64,000 nt of DNA, from NCBI RefSeq assembly GCF_900090245.1, contig NZ_FMDN01000002.1, positions 434,001 to 498,000 on the forward strand, read 5' to 3'. The notes under the pieces are model-generated. The model had not been told where the DNA came from and searched no databases. It was given only the letters and a program-made list of their open reading frames with translations. The stretch comes from Micromonospora halophytica. Its GTDB lineage: Bacteria; Actinomycetota; Actinomycetes; Mycobacteriales; Micromonosporaceae. Positions 47,957-56,863 of this stretch are shown in pieces (within the stretch, counting starts at the first letter, position 1; each line of letters begins with the position of its first letter). Made by a program: the position numbers and the translations under genes.

Positions 47957-48823
47957 TCAGGCCGCCGTGCGCTCCACCGGGATCCACAGCTCGGCGTCCG
48001 CCTGCGTGCCGTCCGCCGAGAGCCGGGTACGGGAGATCTCCGGCCCCGGCCGGCTGCGGTACGGGTTGGCCGGGAACCACTGGGTGAACACGTCCCGCCA
48101 CAGGTGCTGCACCGCCGCCGGGAACTCACCCGAGGTCTCGAAGACCGCCCACGTCCCGGCCGGCACGGTCACCTGCTCCAGCCCTTCCGGCACCTCGGCA
48201 CCGGTCACCACGGCGTACCAGTAGTCCAGCTCGGCGCCCTCCTCACGGTCGTCGCCCAGCTTGTCGCTGGCGTGCACGATCCCCGCCGGCTCCTGGTCGG
48301 ACAGGGCCTCGATCCGGGCCACCGTCTCCGGGGCGATGCTCCGGACGAACGCCACGATCGCCGGGTTCATCCCCTCGTGGACCAGGGGCACCCGGGCCCG
48401 CCTCCCCACCAGCCTGAACTCCGGCTTCTCCACCACGTGGTACCGCATGCTGCCACTCCCTTCGACGACGAGACGGAAGGAGAGCCGCTGCTGCGAGCGC
48501 AGGACCGCGCCCGTGCGCCGGGCCTCGCCGGGCCCGACCCCGTGCATCGCACGGAACGCCCGGTTGAACGCCTCGGTCGAGCCGTACCCGTGCCGGACCG
48601 CGATGTCCAGCAGGGTCCGCTCGCCCGCCGTCACCTCGGCCGCGGCGATGGTGAGCCGCCGCCGGCGGACGTACTCGGACAGCGGCATCCCAGCCAGCGC
48701 GGAGAACATCCGCCGGAAGTGGTACTCCGACGTCAACGCGATCCGTGCCAGCTCTGCGACGTCGATCCGCTGGTCCAGGTGACACTCGACGTGCGCCATG
48801 GCCTCGTTCAACCGCTCCAGCAC
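47957..48823 (-). CDS. AraC-family regulator with GyrI-like effector domain
   Basis: A 288-aa transcription factor. Two HTH motifs (IDVAELARIALTSEYHFRRM, LLDIAVRHGYGSTEAFNRAF) form the N-terminal AraC domain; the C-terminal half (MRYHVVEKPEFRLVGRRARV onwards) is a SOUL/GyrI-like ligand-binding domain. This order (AraC then GyrI) is that of the Rob/BltR-type multidrug-sensing regulators. The likely target is not visible in the window. Confidence 0.87.
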   Translation of the reverse strand: MLERLNEAMAHVECHLDQRIDVAELARIALTSEYHFRRMFSALAGMPLSEYVRRRRLTIAAAEVTAGERTLLDIAVRHGYGSTEAFNRAFRAMHGVGPGEARRTGAVLRSQQRLSFRLVVEGSGSMRYHVVEKPEFRLVGRRARVPLVHEGMNPAIVAFVRSIAPETVARIEALSDQEPAGIVHASDKLGDDREEGAELDYWYAVVTGAEVPEGLEQVTVPAGTWAVFETSGEFPAAVQHLWRDVFTQWFPANPYRSRPGPEISRTRLSADGTQADAELWIPVERTAA

Positions 48824-48906
48824 CGGGTCTCCCTCCTGTTTCCGGGATCCACGCTAGGGATCCGGCCGGTCGGCGGACCCGACATCCGGTGCCCGCTGCG
48901 GTCGGG

Positions 48907-50157
48907 TCAGCGGCGGGGGAACCAGTGGTCCAGCAGGTCGGTGCGGAACTTCCCGGCCGGGTCCCGCTCGGCCAGCAGGTCGAGAAAGTCGGCGTACCGG
49001 GGGAAGGTGGCGGCCACCGCCGACGGGTCGAGGGCGAAGACCTTGCCCCAGTGCGGGCGGGGCGCGAACGGGGCGAGCCGCCGTTCCACCTCGGCCACCA
49101 CCGGCAGCACCGCCGCCGCGTCGTCGACCCAGGTGAAGTGGACGGCGAGGGTGTCCCGGCCCTGGTTCGGGCTCAGCCACAGCCCGTCGGCGGCCACCGT
49201 ACGCAGCTCGCAGACCTGGAGCACCGGGGCGATCCGGTCGCGCATCCCGGCCAGCGCGGCCAGCGCGTCGGGCCCGGCCGCCCGGGGCAGGTGGTACTCG
49301 GACTGGAGTTCGTCGCCGCTGCTCGGGGTGAAGCCGAGCCGGAAGTGCGGCAGCCGCTCGTGCCACGGGCCGGGCTCGCCGAGCTGCCCGGTGCAGTTGA
49401 CCGGGTCCATGCCGGGCACCGGGTGGGCGGCTTCCGTGGCCGCCGTGGCACCGAGCCAGTCGGCGGGTGGGGGCGGCTGGTCGGCGAGCTGCTTGCGCCA
49501 CACCATGTCGATCCGCGACGACCGCCAGGAGGTGAACGCGCTGACGCTGTACGCCGAGGCGAACGCCGCGTCGAGGGCGTCGGCGGGCAGGTCGCGGTGC
49601 ACGTACTGCCGGACGGCGAAGGTGGGCGTCACGTCCAGGGTGACCCGGGTGACCACGCCCAGCGCGCCGAGCGAGACGACGTGGCCGGCGAACCGGTCGC
49701 CGTCGGCCCGGCTCACCGTGACCAGTTCCCCGTCGGCGGTGACCAGTTCGAGGCCGGCCACCGCCGCGGCCAGGTTGCGGTTGCCGTCACCGGAGCCGTG
49801 GGTGCCGGTGGCCACCGCGCCGGCCACCGAGATGTGCGGCAGCGAGGCGAGGTTGGCCAGGGCCAGCCCTTCGGCGTGCAGCCGCCTCGCCAGGTCGCCG
49901 TAGCGCAGGGCGGCGGCAACGGTGACCGTGCCGCGCTCCCGGTCGATCTCGACGGTCGGCGGCAGCCCGGCGAGGGAGACCAGGTCGCCGGTGGTGTCGC
50001 CGAGGCGGTTGAAGGAGTGGCCGGTGCCGACCGCCCGGATCCGGTCACTGCCGGCGACCAGCCTGCGCAGCTCGTCCACGGTGGTGGGCCGGTGGAAGGC
50101 CCGGGCGGCGTACGCGACGTTGCCGGCCCAGTTGCGGCGCGGGAGGTCGGTCACCAT
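48907..50157 (-). CDS. FAD-dependent alditol/sugar-lactone oxidase
   Basis: A 416-aa flavoprotein of the VAO/PCMH group. The FAD-binding N-terminal half contains RIRAVGTGHSFNRLGDTTGD with the His that can covalently hold FAD, and GALAVTGTHGSG-like text (VAGAVATGTHGSGDGNRNLA). The C-terminal cap ends with LLDHWFPRR, like actinobacterial alditol oxidase and D-arabinono-lactone oxidases. ATG at 50155-50157 is one base after the upstream gene's stop. It oxidises sugar alcohols with oxygen by family; the exact substrate is unknown. Confidence 0.87.
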   Translation of the reverse strand: MVTDLPRRNWAGNVAYAARAFHRPTTVDELRRLVAGSDRIRAVGTGHSFNRLGDTTGDLVSLAGLPPTVEIDRERGTVTVAAALRYGDLARRLHAEGLALANLASLPHISVAGAVATGTHGSGDGNRNLAAAVAGLELVTADGELVTVSRADGDRFAGHVVSLGALGVVTRVTLDVTPTFAVRQYVHRDLPADALDAAFASAYSVSAFTSWRSSRIDMVWRKQLADQPPPPADWLGATAATEAAHPVPGMDPVNCTGQLGEPGPWHERLPHFRLGFTPSSGDELQSEYHLPRAAGPDALAALAGMRDRIAPVLQVCELRTVAADGLWLSPNQGRDTLAVHFTWVDDAAAVLPVVAEVERRLAPFAPRPHWGKVFALDPSAVAATFPRYADFLDLLAERDPAGKFRTDLLDHWFPRR

Positions 50158-50158
50158 G

Positions 50159-50884
50159 TCACCCCGGTTCCTCGGTGAGGGCGGCGACGAGGGCGTCCAG
50201 CGCCTCGTCGACCTGGAGCACACTGTAGCCGCGGTTGGCGCGGGCCAGACCGGTCGCCCGGGCCCGGTCGATCTCGGCGCGGGCCGCCCGGCACAGCTCC
50301 GGATCGCCGGAGGCGAGCGCGTCGCGCCCCTGGCGGACCAGCGCGTCGACCGCCTCGGTCCGGTAGCCGCGCAGCGCGACGGTGAAGTCCGGGTCGGCGA
50401 ACGTGCTCCGGCGTCGCGCCCGGGCGTCGAGGAAGCGGTCGCCCGCGTGGCGGGCCAGCGCCGCCGCGAGCTGGTCGGGCGACTCGCGGATCCCGGCGAG
50501 GTCGAGCAGGTCCACCGCCGGCCGGTCGTCGAACGGGTGGCGGGCCCGCGCCGGGCCGAGGCGGGCGCCGGGGGCGGGCACGGCGAGCAGGCGCGGCGCG
50601 GCGGGGACGCCGGAGCGGGGCGCGGGCTGGTCGAGCACCACCGCGTCCAGCTCCGTCCAGCCGACGCGGCGGCGCAGGCCGGGCCGCCGGACGGTCAGCC
50701 CGTCGGCGTCGACGACGAACCGGAAGGGGCGCAGGGCACCGGCGAGCACCGTGCCGCCGAGCGCGATGCCGCCCAGGGCCACCAGCGTCCGCAGCAGCCC
50801 GTGGCCGATCGTCAGCAGCACGACGCCGGCCAGGACGCAGATCAGCGGCAGCACCAGCCGGCCCGGTCGCCGGTGCAGCTCCAC
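50159..50884 (-). CDS. Membrane protein with PH-like region and DivIVA-type helices
   Basis: A protein of about 241 aa (GTG 50884 follows a GGGGGT site; the frame is open to a GTG at 50941, 19 codons longer). Two hydrophobic segments (LVLPLICVLAGVVLLTIGHG, LRTLVALGGIALGGTVLAGA) are followed by a PH-like stretch (FRFVVDADGLTVRRPGLRRR). Near the end two short helices GYRTEAVDALVRQGRDAL and GYSVLQVDEALDALVAAL repeat the 'GY-x-x-x-x-VDxLV' pattern found in DivIVA-type proteins. Function not known; it is immediately before the alditol oxidase gene. Confidence 0.7.
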   Translation of the reverse strand: MELHRRPGRLVLPLICVLAGVVLLTIGHGLLRTLVALGGIALGGTVLAGALRPFRFVVDADGLTVRRPGLRRRVGWTELDAVVLDQPAPRSGVPAAPRLLAVPAPGARLGPARARHPFDDRPAVDLLDLAGIRESPDQLAAALARHAGDRFLDARARRRSTFADPDFTVALRGYRTEAVDALVRQGRDALASGDPELCRAARAEIDRARATGLARANRGYSVLQVDEALDALVAALTEEPG

Positions 50885-50957
50885 GTCGCACCCCCGTCCG
50901 TCCGCTGCATCATCCGACACGCGGTTGTCCGCGACGTCCACGGGGCACCATGGACCG

Positions 50958-51263
50958 ATGAGCAGCTACCGCGATCCCATCCTGCACGGCGACGTCCACC
51001 CCTCCGAGGAGGAGATGGACCCGACCGGCGTCGGTCTGGAGCCGGAGGACGCGCCGTCGGCGGCGTACCCGACGACCGCGCCGACGCCGGCCCCCACGCC
51101 CGAGCCGGAGCCGCCGGCGCCGGGGCCCAAGCCGGCCCCGCGCGCGGGCGACCGGCGTGCGGGCCGACCGGCCTGGATGGCCATGGTCGACTTCATGTCG
51201 GCGACATGGTGGCGTCGGGGCCGACCGGATACCGCGATGCCGCTGACATGGTGCCCGGCCTGA
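50958..51263 (+). CDS. Proline-rich hypothetical protein
   Basis: A 101-aa predicted disordered protein beginning MSSYRDPILHGDVHPSEEEM, with a Pro/Glu/Thr run (TPAPTPEPEPPAPGPKPAPR) and a short ordered end with Trp. No membrane segment and no motif recognised. Base composition at third positions is as for the neighbouring genes, supporting coding, but the ribosome-binding site is weak. It stands between the reverse-strand PH-like gene and the LLM gene. Confidence 0.6.
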   Translation: MSSYRDPILHGDVHPSEEEMDPTGVGLEPEDAPSAAYPTTAPTPAPTPEPEPPAPGPKPAPRAGDRRAGRPAWMAMVDFMSATWWRRGRPDTAMPLTWCPA

Positions 51264-51323
51264 CCGGCGCACGCCCGGCCGTCCGGCGTGCGCGTCGGGT
51301 ACCGCCCGCGCGGGCCGGACGGC

Positions 51324-52253
51324 TCAGAGCTGCGGGACGACCTCGGCGGCGACCAGCTCCAGGTGGTCCAGGTCGGCCAGGTCGAGCAGCTGGAGGTAGA
51401 TCCGCTCGGTGCCCGCCTGCGCGTACCGGCCGATCTTGTCGACCAGCTCGGCGGGGGTGCCGGCCAGGCCGTTCTCGCGCAGCTCGGCGGGTTCCCGGCC
51501 GATCGCCGCGGCCCGGCGGGCGATCTCGGCCTCGTCCCGCCCGCAGCACAGCACCAGGGCGTTGGACCAGCGCATCGTGGCGGGGTCGCGGCCGATCTCC
51601 GCGCACGCCTCGCGGACCCGACCGAACTGGGCCACGGTGTCGTCGATGGAGACGAAGGGGAGGTTGAACTCGTCGGCGTAGCGGGCGGCCAGCCGCGGGG
51701 TGCGCTTCGGGCCCATGCCGCCGAGCAGGATCGGCGGGCGGGGCTGCTGCACCGGCTTGGGCAGCGCGGGCGAGTCGGCCACCGGGTAGTACCTGCCGTC
51801 GAAGTCGAACGTCTTGCCGGCCGGGGTCTCCCAGAGCCCGGTGACGACCGCGAGCTGCTCCTCCAGCCGGGCGAACCGCTCCCCCAGCGCCGGGAACGGG
51901 ATGCCGTACGCGGTGTGCTCCTCGGCGTACCAGCCGGTGCCGATGCCGAGTTCGACCCGGCCGCCGCTCATCTGGTCGACCTGCGCCACGGTGATGGCGA
52001 GCGGGCCGGGCAGGCGGAAGGTGGCCGCCGTCATGAGCGTGCCGAGGCGGATCCGGGAGGTGTCCCGGGCCAGCCCGGCCAGGGTGGTCCAGGCGTCGGT
52101 CGGCCCCGGCTCCCCGCTCACCGCGCCCATCTTCAGGTAGTGGTCGGAGCGGAAGAAGGCTCCGTACCCGGCGTCCTCGGCGGCGCGGGCCACGGCGAGC
52201 AGCTGGTCGTAGCTGGCGCCCTGCTGAGGTTCGGTGAAGATCCGCAGTTCCAT
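51324..52253 (-). CDS. LLM-class F420-dependent oxidoreductase
   Basis: A 309-aa TIM-barrel protein beginning MELRIFTEPQQGASYDQLLA. The conserved GYGAFFRSDHY and GRVELGIGTGWYAEEH match F420-dependent members. Such enzymes use the reduced deazaflavin F420 for hydride transfer to many substrates. The ATG is preceded by TATGCT and no clear ribosome-binding site, so it could be leaderless. It is divergent from the CBM20 amylase promoter region. Confidence 0.87.
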   Translation of the reverse strand: MELRIFTEPQQGASYDQLLAVARAAEDAGYGAFFRSDHYLKMGAVSGEPGPTDAWTTLAGLARDTSRIRLGTLMTAATFRLPGPLAITVAQVDQMSGGRVELGIGTGWYAEEHTAYGIPFPALGERFARLEEQLAVVTGLWETPAGKTFDFDGRYYPVADSPALPKPVQQPRPPILLGGMGPKRTPRLAARYADEFNLPFVSIDDTVAQFGRVREACAEIGRDPATMRWSNALVLCCGRDEAEIARRAAAIGREPAELRENGLAGTPAELVDKIGRYAQAGTERIYLQLLDLADLDHLELVAAEVVPQL

Positions 52254-52382
52254 GGTCCGAGCATATGGAGTGGACGGCTCCGTCGCTTCCGGACGTCGAG
52301 GCGCGGGGAGTCGAAAAGTCTTGCACGCATTTCATATGCCCGCAGGCGACTTTACGCCACGCGGAGACGGGGAAATCCACGG

Positions 52383-52446
52383 TTCACAATCAGCCTCGCC
52401 ACTGTTACCGTCTCGGGAACCCGAAACTTCTTGCGTAACTTGCAGG
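52383..52446 (+). promoter_or_regulatory. CBM20 amylase promoter and TTGCA-type operator
   Basis: TTCACA (52383-52388), 17 bp, TACCGT (52406-52411) form a good promoter. About 15 bp further, TTCTTGCGTAACTTGCAGG (52428-52446) is a two-half-site motif of the same type as at the other starch genes, placed where a repressor would block early elongation. The GGAGAG ribosome-binding site follows near 52490. Confidence 0.65.
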
Positions 52447-52499
52447 AAACTCCACCCCGCGTGGCAACGCTCCCACTCCGTCCCCCCGAGGAGAGCTCC

Positions 52500-54707
52500 A
52501 TGAGGTTCCCCCGATCGCGTGCCGCCGTACCGGCGGCCGCGCTGGCCGTCGGCCTCGCCGCGACCACCCTCACCACCGTCGCGGCGGCCGACCCGCAACC
52601 GGCCGCCGCCGCCCCCACCGTCCGCGCCAACGGCGACGCCATCGTCCACCTGTTCCAGTGGCGGTGGGACTCCATCGCCGACGAGTGCGAATCCACCCTC
52701 GGCCCCGACGGCTGGGGTGGCGTGCAGGTCTCGCCACCGCAGGAGCATGTGGTGATCGCCAACGCCGAGGGCGCCACCCACCCCTGGTGGCAGGACTACC
52801 AGCCGGTGTCGTACCGGCTGGACAAGACCCGCCGGGGCACCAGGGCCGACTTCGTCGACATGGTCGAGCGGTGTCGGGACCAGGGCGTCAAGGTCTACGT
52901 CGACATGGTGCTCAACCACATGAGCGGCAGCGGCTCGCAGGGCAACGGCCCGGGCAGCGCCGGCACCGTCTACTCGAAGTACAGCTACCCCAACCTCTTC
53001 GACGACGGCTCCGGCGACAGCTACGGCTACGCCGACTTCGCCTCCTGCTACCGGCGGATCAGCAACTGGGGCAGCAAGAACGAGGTGCAGGACTGCGAAC
53101 TGCTCGACCTCGCCGACCTGGACACCGCCAACCCCGAGGTACGCCGCAAGATCGCCAAGTACATGAACGCGGTGATCGACCTCGGCGTGGCCGGCTTCCG
53201 GGTGGACGCCGCCAAGCACGTGGCCGAGCCGGAGCTGGCCGACATCTACCAGCGGCTGCACGACGTGCCGGGCTTCGGCGGCCGGCCGGACATCTTCCAG
53301 GAGGTGTACGGCGACGCCACCACCCCGTACACCTCGTACGCGGGCCTCGGCGCGGTGACCAACTTCGACTACCAGCAGTCGGTCGCCTCGGCCTTCCGCA
53401 ACGGCACCATCTCCGGGCTGGCCTCGATGCCGAACCACGGCGGGCTGACCGGCGCGCAGTCGATCACCTTCATCGACAACCACGACACCCAGCGGGCCAC
53501 CCCGACGCTGACGTACAAGAACGGCGCGCGCTACTACCTGGCCGACGCGTTCATGCTGGCCCACCCGTACGGCCGGCCACAGCTGATGTCCAGCTACGCG
53601 TTCGACTCCGTCACCGCGCAAGGGCCGCCGAGCAGCGCCGACGGCACCACGAACGCGACCGACTGCGCCCGCGCCGAGTGGATCTGCGAACACCGCGACG
53701 AGCAGGTCGCCGGGATGCCCTCGTTCCGCAACGCGGTGGCCGGCACCGGGATCGACGACGTGGTCACCGACGGCTCCGGCCGGCTCGGCTTCGCCCGGGG
53801 CGACAAGGGGTACGCCGCCTTCAACGCCACCGGCAGCGCGTGGAGCCGTACCTTCACCACCGCCCTGCCGAACGGCACCTACTGCAACGTGGCCCGCGGC
53901 ACCTTCGACCGGAGGACCGGCGTCTGCGCCGACGGCACGGTGACCGTCGCCGGCGGCGCCTTCACCACCAGCATTCCCGCCGACCGCGCGGTGGCGCTGC
54001 ACGTCGACGCCCGGATCGACGGCGCCTCGCCGTCCCCGACCGCCTCGCCGTCGCCCAGCGCGTCGCCCTCGCCGAACCCGAACGAGACCCCGACCCCGAC
54101 CCCGACGACGACCGCGCCGGCCGGGCAGACCCGCATTACGGCCACCGTGCAGACCGACCCCGGCCAGGAGGTGTACGTCGTCGGCTCACTGCCGCAGCTC
54201 GGCGCCTGGAACCCGGCCGACGGGGTGAAGCTCTCCACCTCCGCCGCCGACTACCCCTCCTGGACCGGTTCGGTGGACCTGCCCGCCGGCACCCCGTTCG
54301 AGTGGAAGCTGGTCAAGGTCGGCAACGGCGGCGTGGTCTGGGAGAACGACCCGAACCGCAGCGGCTCGGGCGGCACCGCGCTCAACGTCACCTGGAACCA
54401 GCAGACCGCGAGCACCCCGGCCACCGCGCCGGTGAGCTTCCGGGCAACCGTGTCGACCGTGCCGGGGCAGAACGTCGTCGTGGTGGGTGACATCCCGGCC
54501 CTGGGCGGCTGGGACCCGGCCCGTGGCCTGCCGCTGTCGGCGGCGAGCTACCCGACCTGGACGGGGAGCCTGACCCTGCCGGCCGGCACCGGCTTCTCCT
54601 ACAAGTACGTCAAGCGCGCCGACGACGGCACCGTGGTCTGGGAGTCCGGCGCGAACCGTACGGTCACCGCGACCGGTGCGGTGACGCTCACCGACACCTG
54701 GCGCTGA
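52500..54707 (+). CDS. Secreted alpha-amylase GH13 with two CBM20 starch-binding domains
   Basis: A 735-aa starch-degrading enzyme. Signal peptide (MRFPRSRAAVPAAALAVGLA, cleaved about residue 35-40), GH13 barrel with MVLNHMSGSG, the nucleophile Asp in AGFRVDAAKH, Glu in FQEVYGDA and Asp in FIDNHD, then domain C. A Ser/Pro/Thr linker (about 515-545, many PSPS and PTPT) leads to two CBM20 modules of about 95 residues each (ITATVQTDPGQEVYVVGSLP; FRATVSTVPGQNVVVVGDIP), each with the two Trp-containing starch-binding patches. It is the fullest starch enzyme here, likely acting on raw granules. ATG 52500 is preceded by GGAGAG; a longer open frame upstream is not supported. Confidence 0.95.
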   Translation: MRFPRSRAAVPAAALAVGLAATTLTTVAAADPQPAAAAPTVRANGDAIVHLFQWRWDSIADECESTLGPDGWGGVQVSPPQEHVVIANAEGATHPWWQDYQPVSYRLDKTRRGTRADFVDMVERCRDQGVKVYVDMVLNHMSGSGSQGNGPGSAGTVYSKYSYPNLFDDGSGDSYGYADFASCYRRISNWGSKNEVQDCELLDLADLDTANPEVRRKIAKYMNAVIDLGVAGFRVDAAKHVAEPELADIYQRLHDVPGFGGRPDIFQEVYGDATTPYTSYAGLGAVTNFDYQQSVASAFRNGTISGLASMPNHGGLTGAQSITFIDNHDTQRATPTLTYKNGARYYLADAFMLAHPYGRPQLMSSYAFDSVTAQGPPSSADGTTNATDCARAEWICEHRDEQVAGMPSFRNAVAGTGIDDVVTDGSGRLGFARGDKGYAAFNATGSAWSRTFTTALPNGTYCNVARGTFDRRTGVCADGTVTVAGGAFTTSIPADRAVALHVDARIDGASPSPTASPSPSASPSPNPNETPTPTPTTTAPAGQTRITATVQTDPGQEVYVVGSLPQLGAWNPADGVKLSTSAADYPSWTGSVDLPAGTPFEWKLVKVGNGGVVWENDPNRSGSGGTALNVTWNQQTASTPATAPVSFRATVSTVPGQNVVVVGDIPALGGWDPARGLPLSAASYPTWTGSLTLPAGTGFSYKYVKRADDGTVVWESGANRTVTATGAVTLTDTWR

Positions 54708-54713
54708 CGACGA

Positions 54714-54739
54714 GGGGCGGTCCCGCGTGGGACCGCCCC
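54714..54739 (+). terminator. Terminator hairpin after the CBM20 amylase
   Basis: A perfect 11-bp stem (GGGGCGGTCCC, GCGT loop, complement) starts 7 bp after the stop. The tail is CGCATTCCTTG. Confidence 0.85.
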
Positions 54740-54779
54740 CGCATTCCTTGCAGGCGGATGAACAGCGGGGCCTATCGTG

Positions 54780-55061
54780 ATGGTGTCCGTCGACGCCTTC
54801 GCCGTCCTGGCCGAGCCGACCCGGCGGCGGATCCTCGACACGCTCCGGCACGCGGAGCACAGCGTCGGCGAACTCGTCGACGCGCTGGGCATGAGCCAGC
54901 CGGCCGTCTCCAAGCACCTCAAGGTGCTCCGCGAGGCCGGCTTCGTCTCCTGCCGCACGGCGGCGCAGCAGCGCATCTACCGCATCGACCCGAGCCCGCT
55001 GCGCGCCGTGGACGGCTGGCTGGAACCGTACCGCGAGCTGTGGGCGGAACACCCGGACTGA
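54780..55061 (+). CDS. ArsR-family HTH regulator
   Basis: A 93-aa winged-helix protein: MVSVDAFAVLAEPTRRRILD, then GELVDALGMSQPAVSKHLKV and the wing RTAAQQRIYRID. The ArsR family senses metals or other signals; the Cys in SCRTAAQ is not the usual CVC metal motif, so metal binding is doubtful. A GTG 3 bp upstream and another GTG downstream are alternative starts; no clear ribosome-binding site is present. It is a single gene between the amylase terminator and convergent genes. Confidence 0.83.
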   Translation: MVSVDAFAVLAEPTRRRILDTLRHAEHSVGELVDALGMSQPAVSKHLKVLREAGFVSCRTAAQQRIYRIDPSPLRAVDGWLEPYRELWAEHPD

Positions 55062-55134
55062 TCCGGGCCGGGTTGCGGCGAGGCCGCGGCCCGGCCCGGC
55101 CGCACGGCTGAGCGAGCCGGTCAGCGCGGCCCGC

Positions 55135-56172
55135 TCAGCCGTACGGCTTCGTCGCGTACGCCGCCCGCAGCGCGGCCAGCCCGGTCGCCTTCGGCGAGAG
55201 GGTCCCCCAGCCGGAGTTGAAGTAGTTGGTCCGCACGATCCGGGGACCCCGCTCGGCGTTGAGCTGGGCGATGGCCGGGGGCACCGTGGCGATCCAGGCG
55301 GCCTGATCGGGGAACTCGGCCACCCGCACCCCCCACTCGGCGATGATCACCGGGCGGGCGAGCGCCACCGGCCCGAGGTCGGCGACCGCCCAGTCCTTCG
55401 TCCGGCGGAACCGGGCCAGCGCGGTGTGGCCCGGGTCGGTGGCGTAGACGTTCCACTGCAGGAAGTCCAGCCGGGACATCAACGACTCCGGGTGGGTACG
55501 CCGGAAGCAGGCCCGGTCGAAGCCCCCCGAACCGACGGAGAAGGTGGTGCCGGCCGGAAGCGGGCGGGCCTTGAACCAGTTCACGATGTAGGTCATCGCC
55601 TGCACCGCACGGGCGTCGGAGTCCGCCCAGTCGTACGCCACCCCCGACTCGGTGGTGCCGAACTCGTGGTCGGTGTCCAACTCGGAGGCGAGTTGGATGG
55701 TCACCGGGAAGCCCATGGTGCGGTACTGCGACAGCGCCCGGGCGAAGAGCCCGTCGCAGAGGCCGGCGAGCACCTGGCCGTACCCGTACGCCTTCGGCCA
55801 GGTCGTCCCCGGACGCTGCTGGATGGTCATCGCGGGCGCCGGGACGGTGTAGCCGACGCCGTCCACGGTGAAGGTCTGCGGGCCGGTGTTGGCGGCCCCG
55901 TAGTGCTTCAGCTCCAGCACCATGTTGATCGCGAACCCGTTGCGGCCGAGGGTGAGCAGCCAGGGCTTGTTCCAGCCGGGGAAGAGGTAGCCGTCGGCGA
56001 AGCTGCGGTACTGGGTGAGCGAGCGGAAGTTGCCGCCGGCCATGTCGGCCGTCGGGTCGCCGTTGCCGGAGAGGTAGTAGCCGCCCAGCACCGGCGGGGC
56101 GATGGCGTAGTCGGCGGTCGCGGTCGCGGTCCGCCCGCCGGAGTCCCGGACGGTGACAGTGACCCGGGGCAT
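55135..56172 (-). CDS. Secreted/phage-like glycosidase-fold protein
   Basis: A 345-aa protein beginning MPRVTVTVRDSGGRTATATA, an Ig-like strand, then a large domain with NKPWLLTLGRNGFAINMVLE, RSGVAYDWADSDARAVQAMT, and VALARPVIIAEWGVRVAEFP with EWG, the cellulase-family (clan A) sort of acid-base motif, plus TDPGHTALARFRRTKDW. It resembles a TIM-barrel glycosidase. No signal peptide is visible in the chosen start. Its ATG overlaps the stop of the preceding Ig-like gene (TGATG), so it is coupled to it. It may come from a phage or bacteriocin tail, or be a carbohydrate-degrading enzyme. Confidence 0.6.
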   Translation of the reverse strand: MPRVTVTVRDSGGRTATATADYAIAPPVLGGYYLSGNGDPTADMAGGNFRSLTQYRSFADGYLFPGWNKPWLLTLGRNGFAINMVLELKHYGAANTGPQTFTVDGVGYTVPAPAMTIQQRPGTTWPKAYGYGQVLAGLCDGLFARALSQYRTMGFPVTIQLASELDTDHEFGTTESGVAYDWADSDARAVQAMTYIVNWFKARPLPAGTTFSVGSGGFDRACFRRTHPESLMSRLDFLQWNVYATDPGHTALARFRRTKDWAVADLGPVALARPVIIAEWGVRVAEFPDQAAWIATVPPAIAQLNAERGPRIVRTNYFNSGWGTLSPKATGLAALRAAYATKPYG

Positions 56173-56441
56173 CACGCCACCGCCCGGTAGACGGCCACCG
56201 CACCGGTGTCGGAGATCCGGGTCCAGGTCCGCCCGGAGTCGTCGCTGACGGTGACGGTGAGCGGGTCGATGACGGCGGTGACGCTGACCGGGGCGCTGCT
56301 GTTGCCCTGGGCGTCGGTCACCACGATCGTGACGGTGACGGGCCGGGTGTCCGGGTCGCCGTAGCTGAGGGTGAGCGTCATCGGATCGCCCGGGGAGTAG
56401 GTCGAGGCGTTGAGGCTGGCACTGACGGTGGGAGCGGCCAT
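56172..56441 (-). CDS. Small Ig-like (beta-sandwich) protein coupled to the glycosidase-like gene
   Basis: An 89-aa protein, MAAPTVSASLNASTYSPGDP then LTLSYGDPDTRPVTVTIVVT, all beta and Ser/Thr-rich, in the pattern of bacterial Ig-like domains. GGAGGGGGCGGAG precedes the ATG, so the start is well marked. Its end VTVSDDSGRTW and the following gene's VTVRDSGGRTAT are similar, as if the two once formed a single polypeptide or repeat. The stop and next start overlap by one base in TGATG. Confidence 0.6.
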   Translation of the reverse strand: MAAPTVSASLNASTYSPGDPMTLTLSYGDPDTRPVTVTIVVTDAQGNSSAPVSVTAVIDPLTVTVSDDSGRTWTRISDTGAVAVYRAVA

Positions 56442-56863
56442 CTCCGCCCCCTCCTTCCTTGCTCGTGCGCGCGGGCAGCCGCCGGCGCGTCCGGTCATCC
56501 CGGCAGGGACCGCCGTCGTTCGGTACGGCGTCGACCGGAGGTGGGATGACGTCCTTGTCCTGACGGGGCGACGCCGCCGGCGGGTGCCGGGGGCGTCGGC
56601 CGGGCCACGGCCGGGTCGCGCATGCGGTCGGACCGGCGGGGACCGGGTCCGCCGACGGCGTCGGGGCCGGGCTCGGCGGTGCGGCGTCCGGCGGCGGCAC
56701 GGGGCCGCCACCGGGGCCGGAGGGATGGGACGTGGCCCGCCGTCGCAGCCTCTCCACCTGCATAAACAATGCTCCGACGAGGGGTACGACGTCTTGTCGG
56801 CCATCCGACTGCCGGACTGTCAGCCACCTGGTTGCGCCGCCGACGGAGGCGGCCGATTGCGGG
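56442..56863. other. Uncertain region before the Ig-like gene
   Basis: A 422-bp GC-rich stretch in which several overlapping reverse frames are open, including one Pro-rich frame (MQVERLRRRATSHPSGPGGG) that runs on into the glycosidase-like gene. None has a good ribosome-binding site or a recognisable domain. A protein in this region cannot be excluded. Confidence 0.4.

Noticed and set aside
51288-52499. Upstream in-frame extension of the CBM20 amylase by 404 codons
   Set aside because: It covers the LLM gene on the opposite strand and the promoter; the signal peptide starts at ATG 52500.
55135-56769. A single 544-aa reverse ORF merging the Pro-rich region with the glycosidase-like gene
   Set aside because: Over 56172-56441 the neighbouring frame reads a proper Ig-like sequence with a strong ribosome-binding site, so the long frame is not trusted there. 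A frameshifted fusion remains possible.
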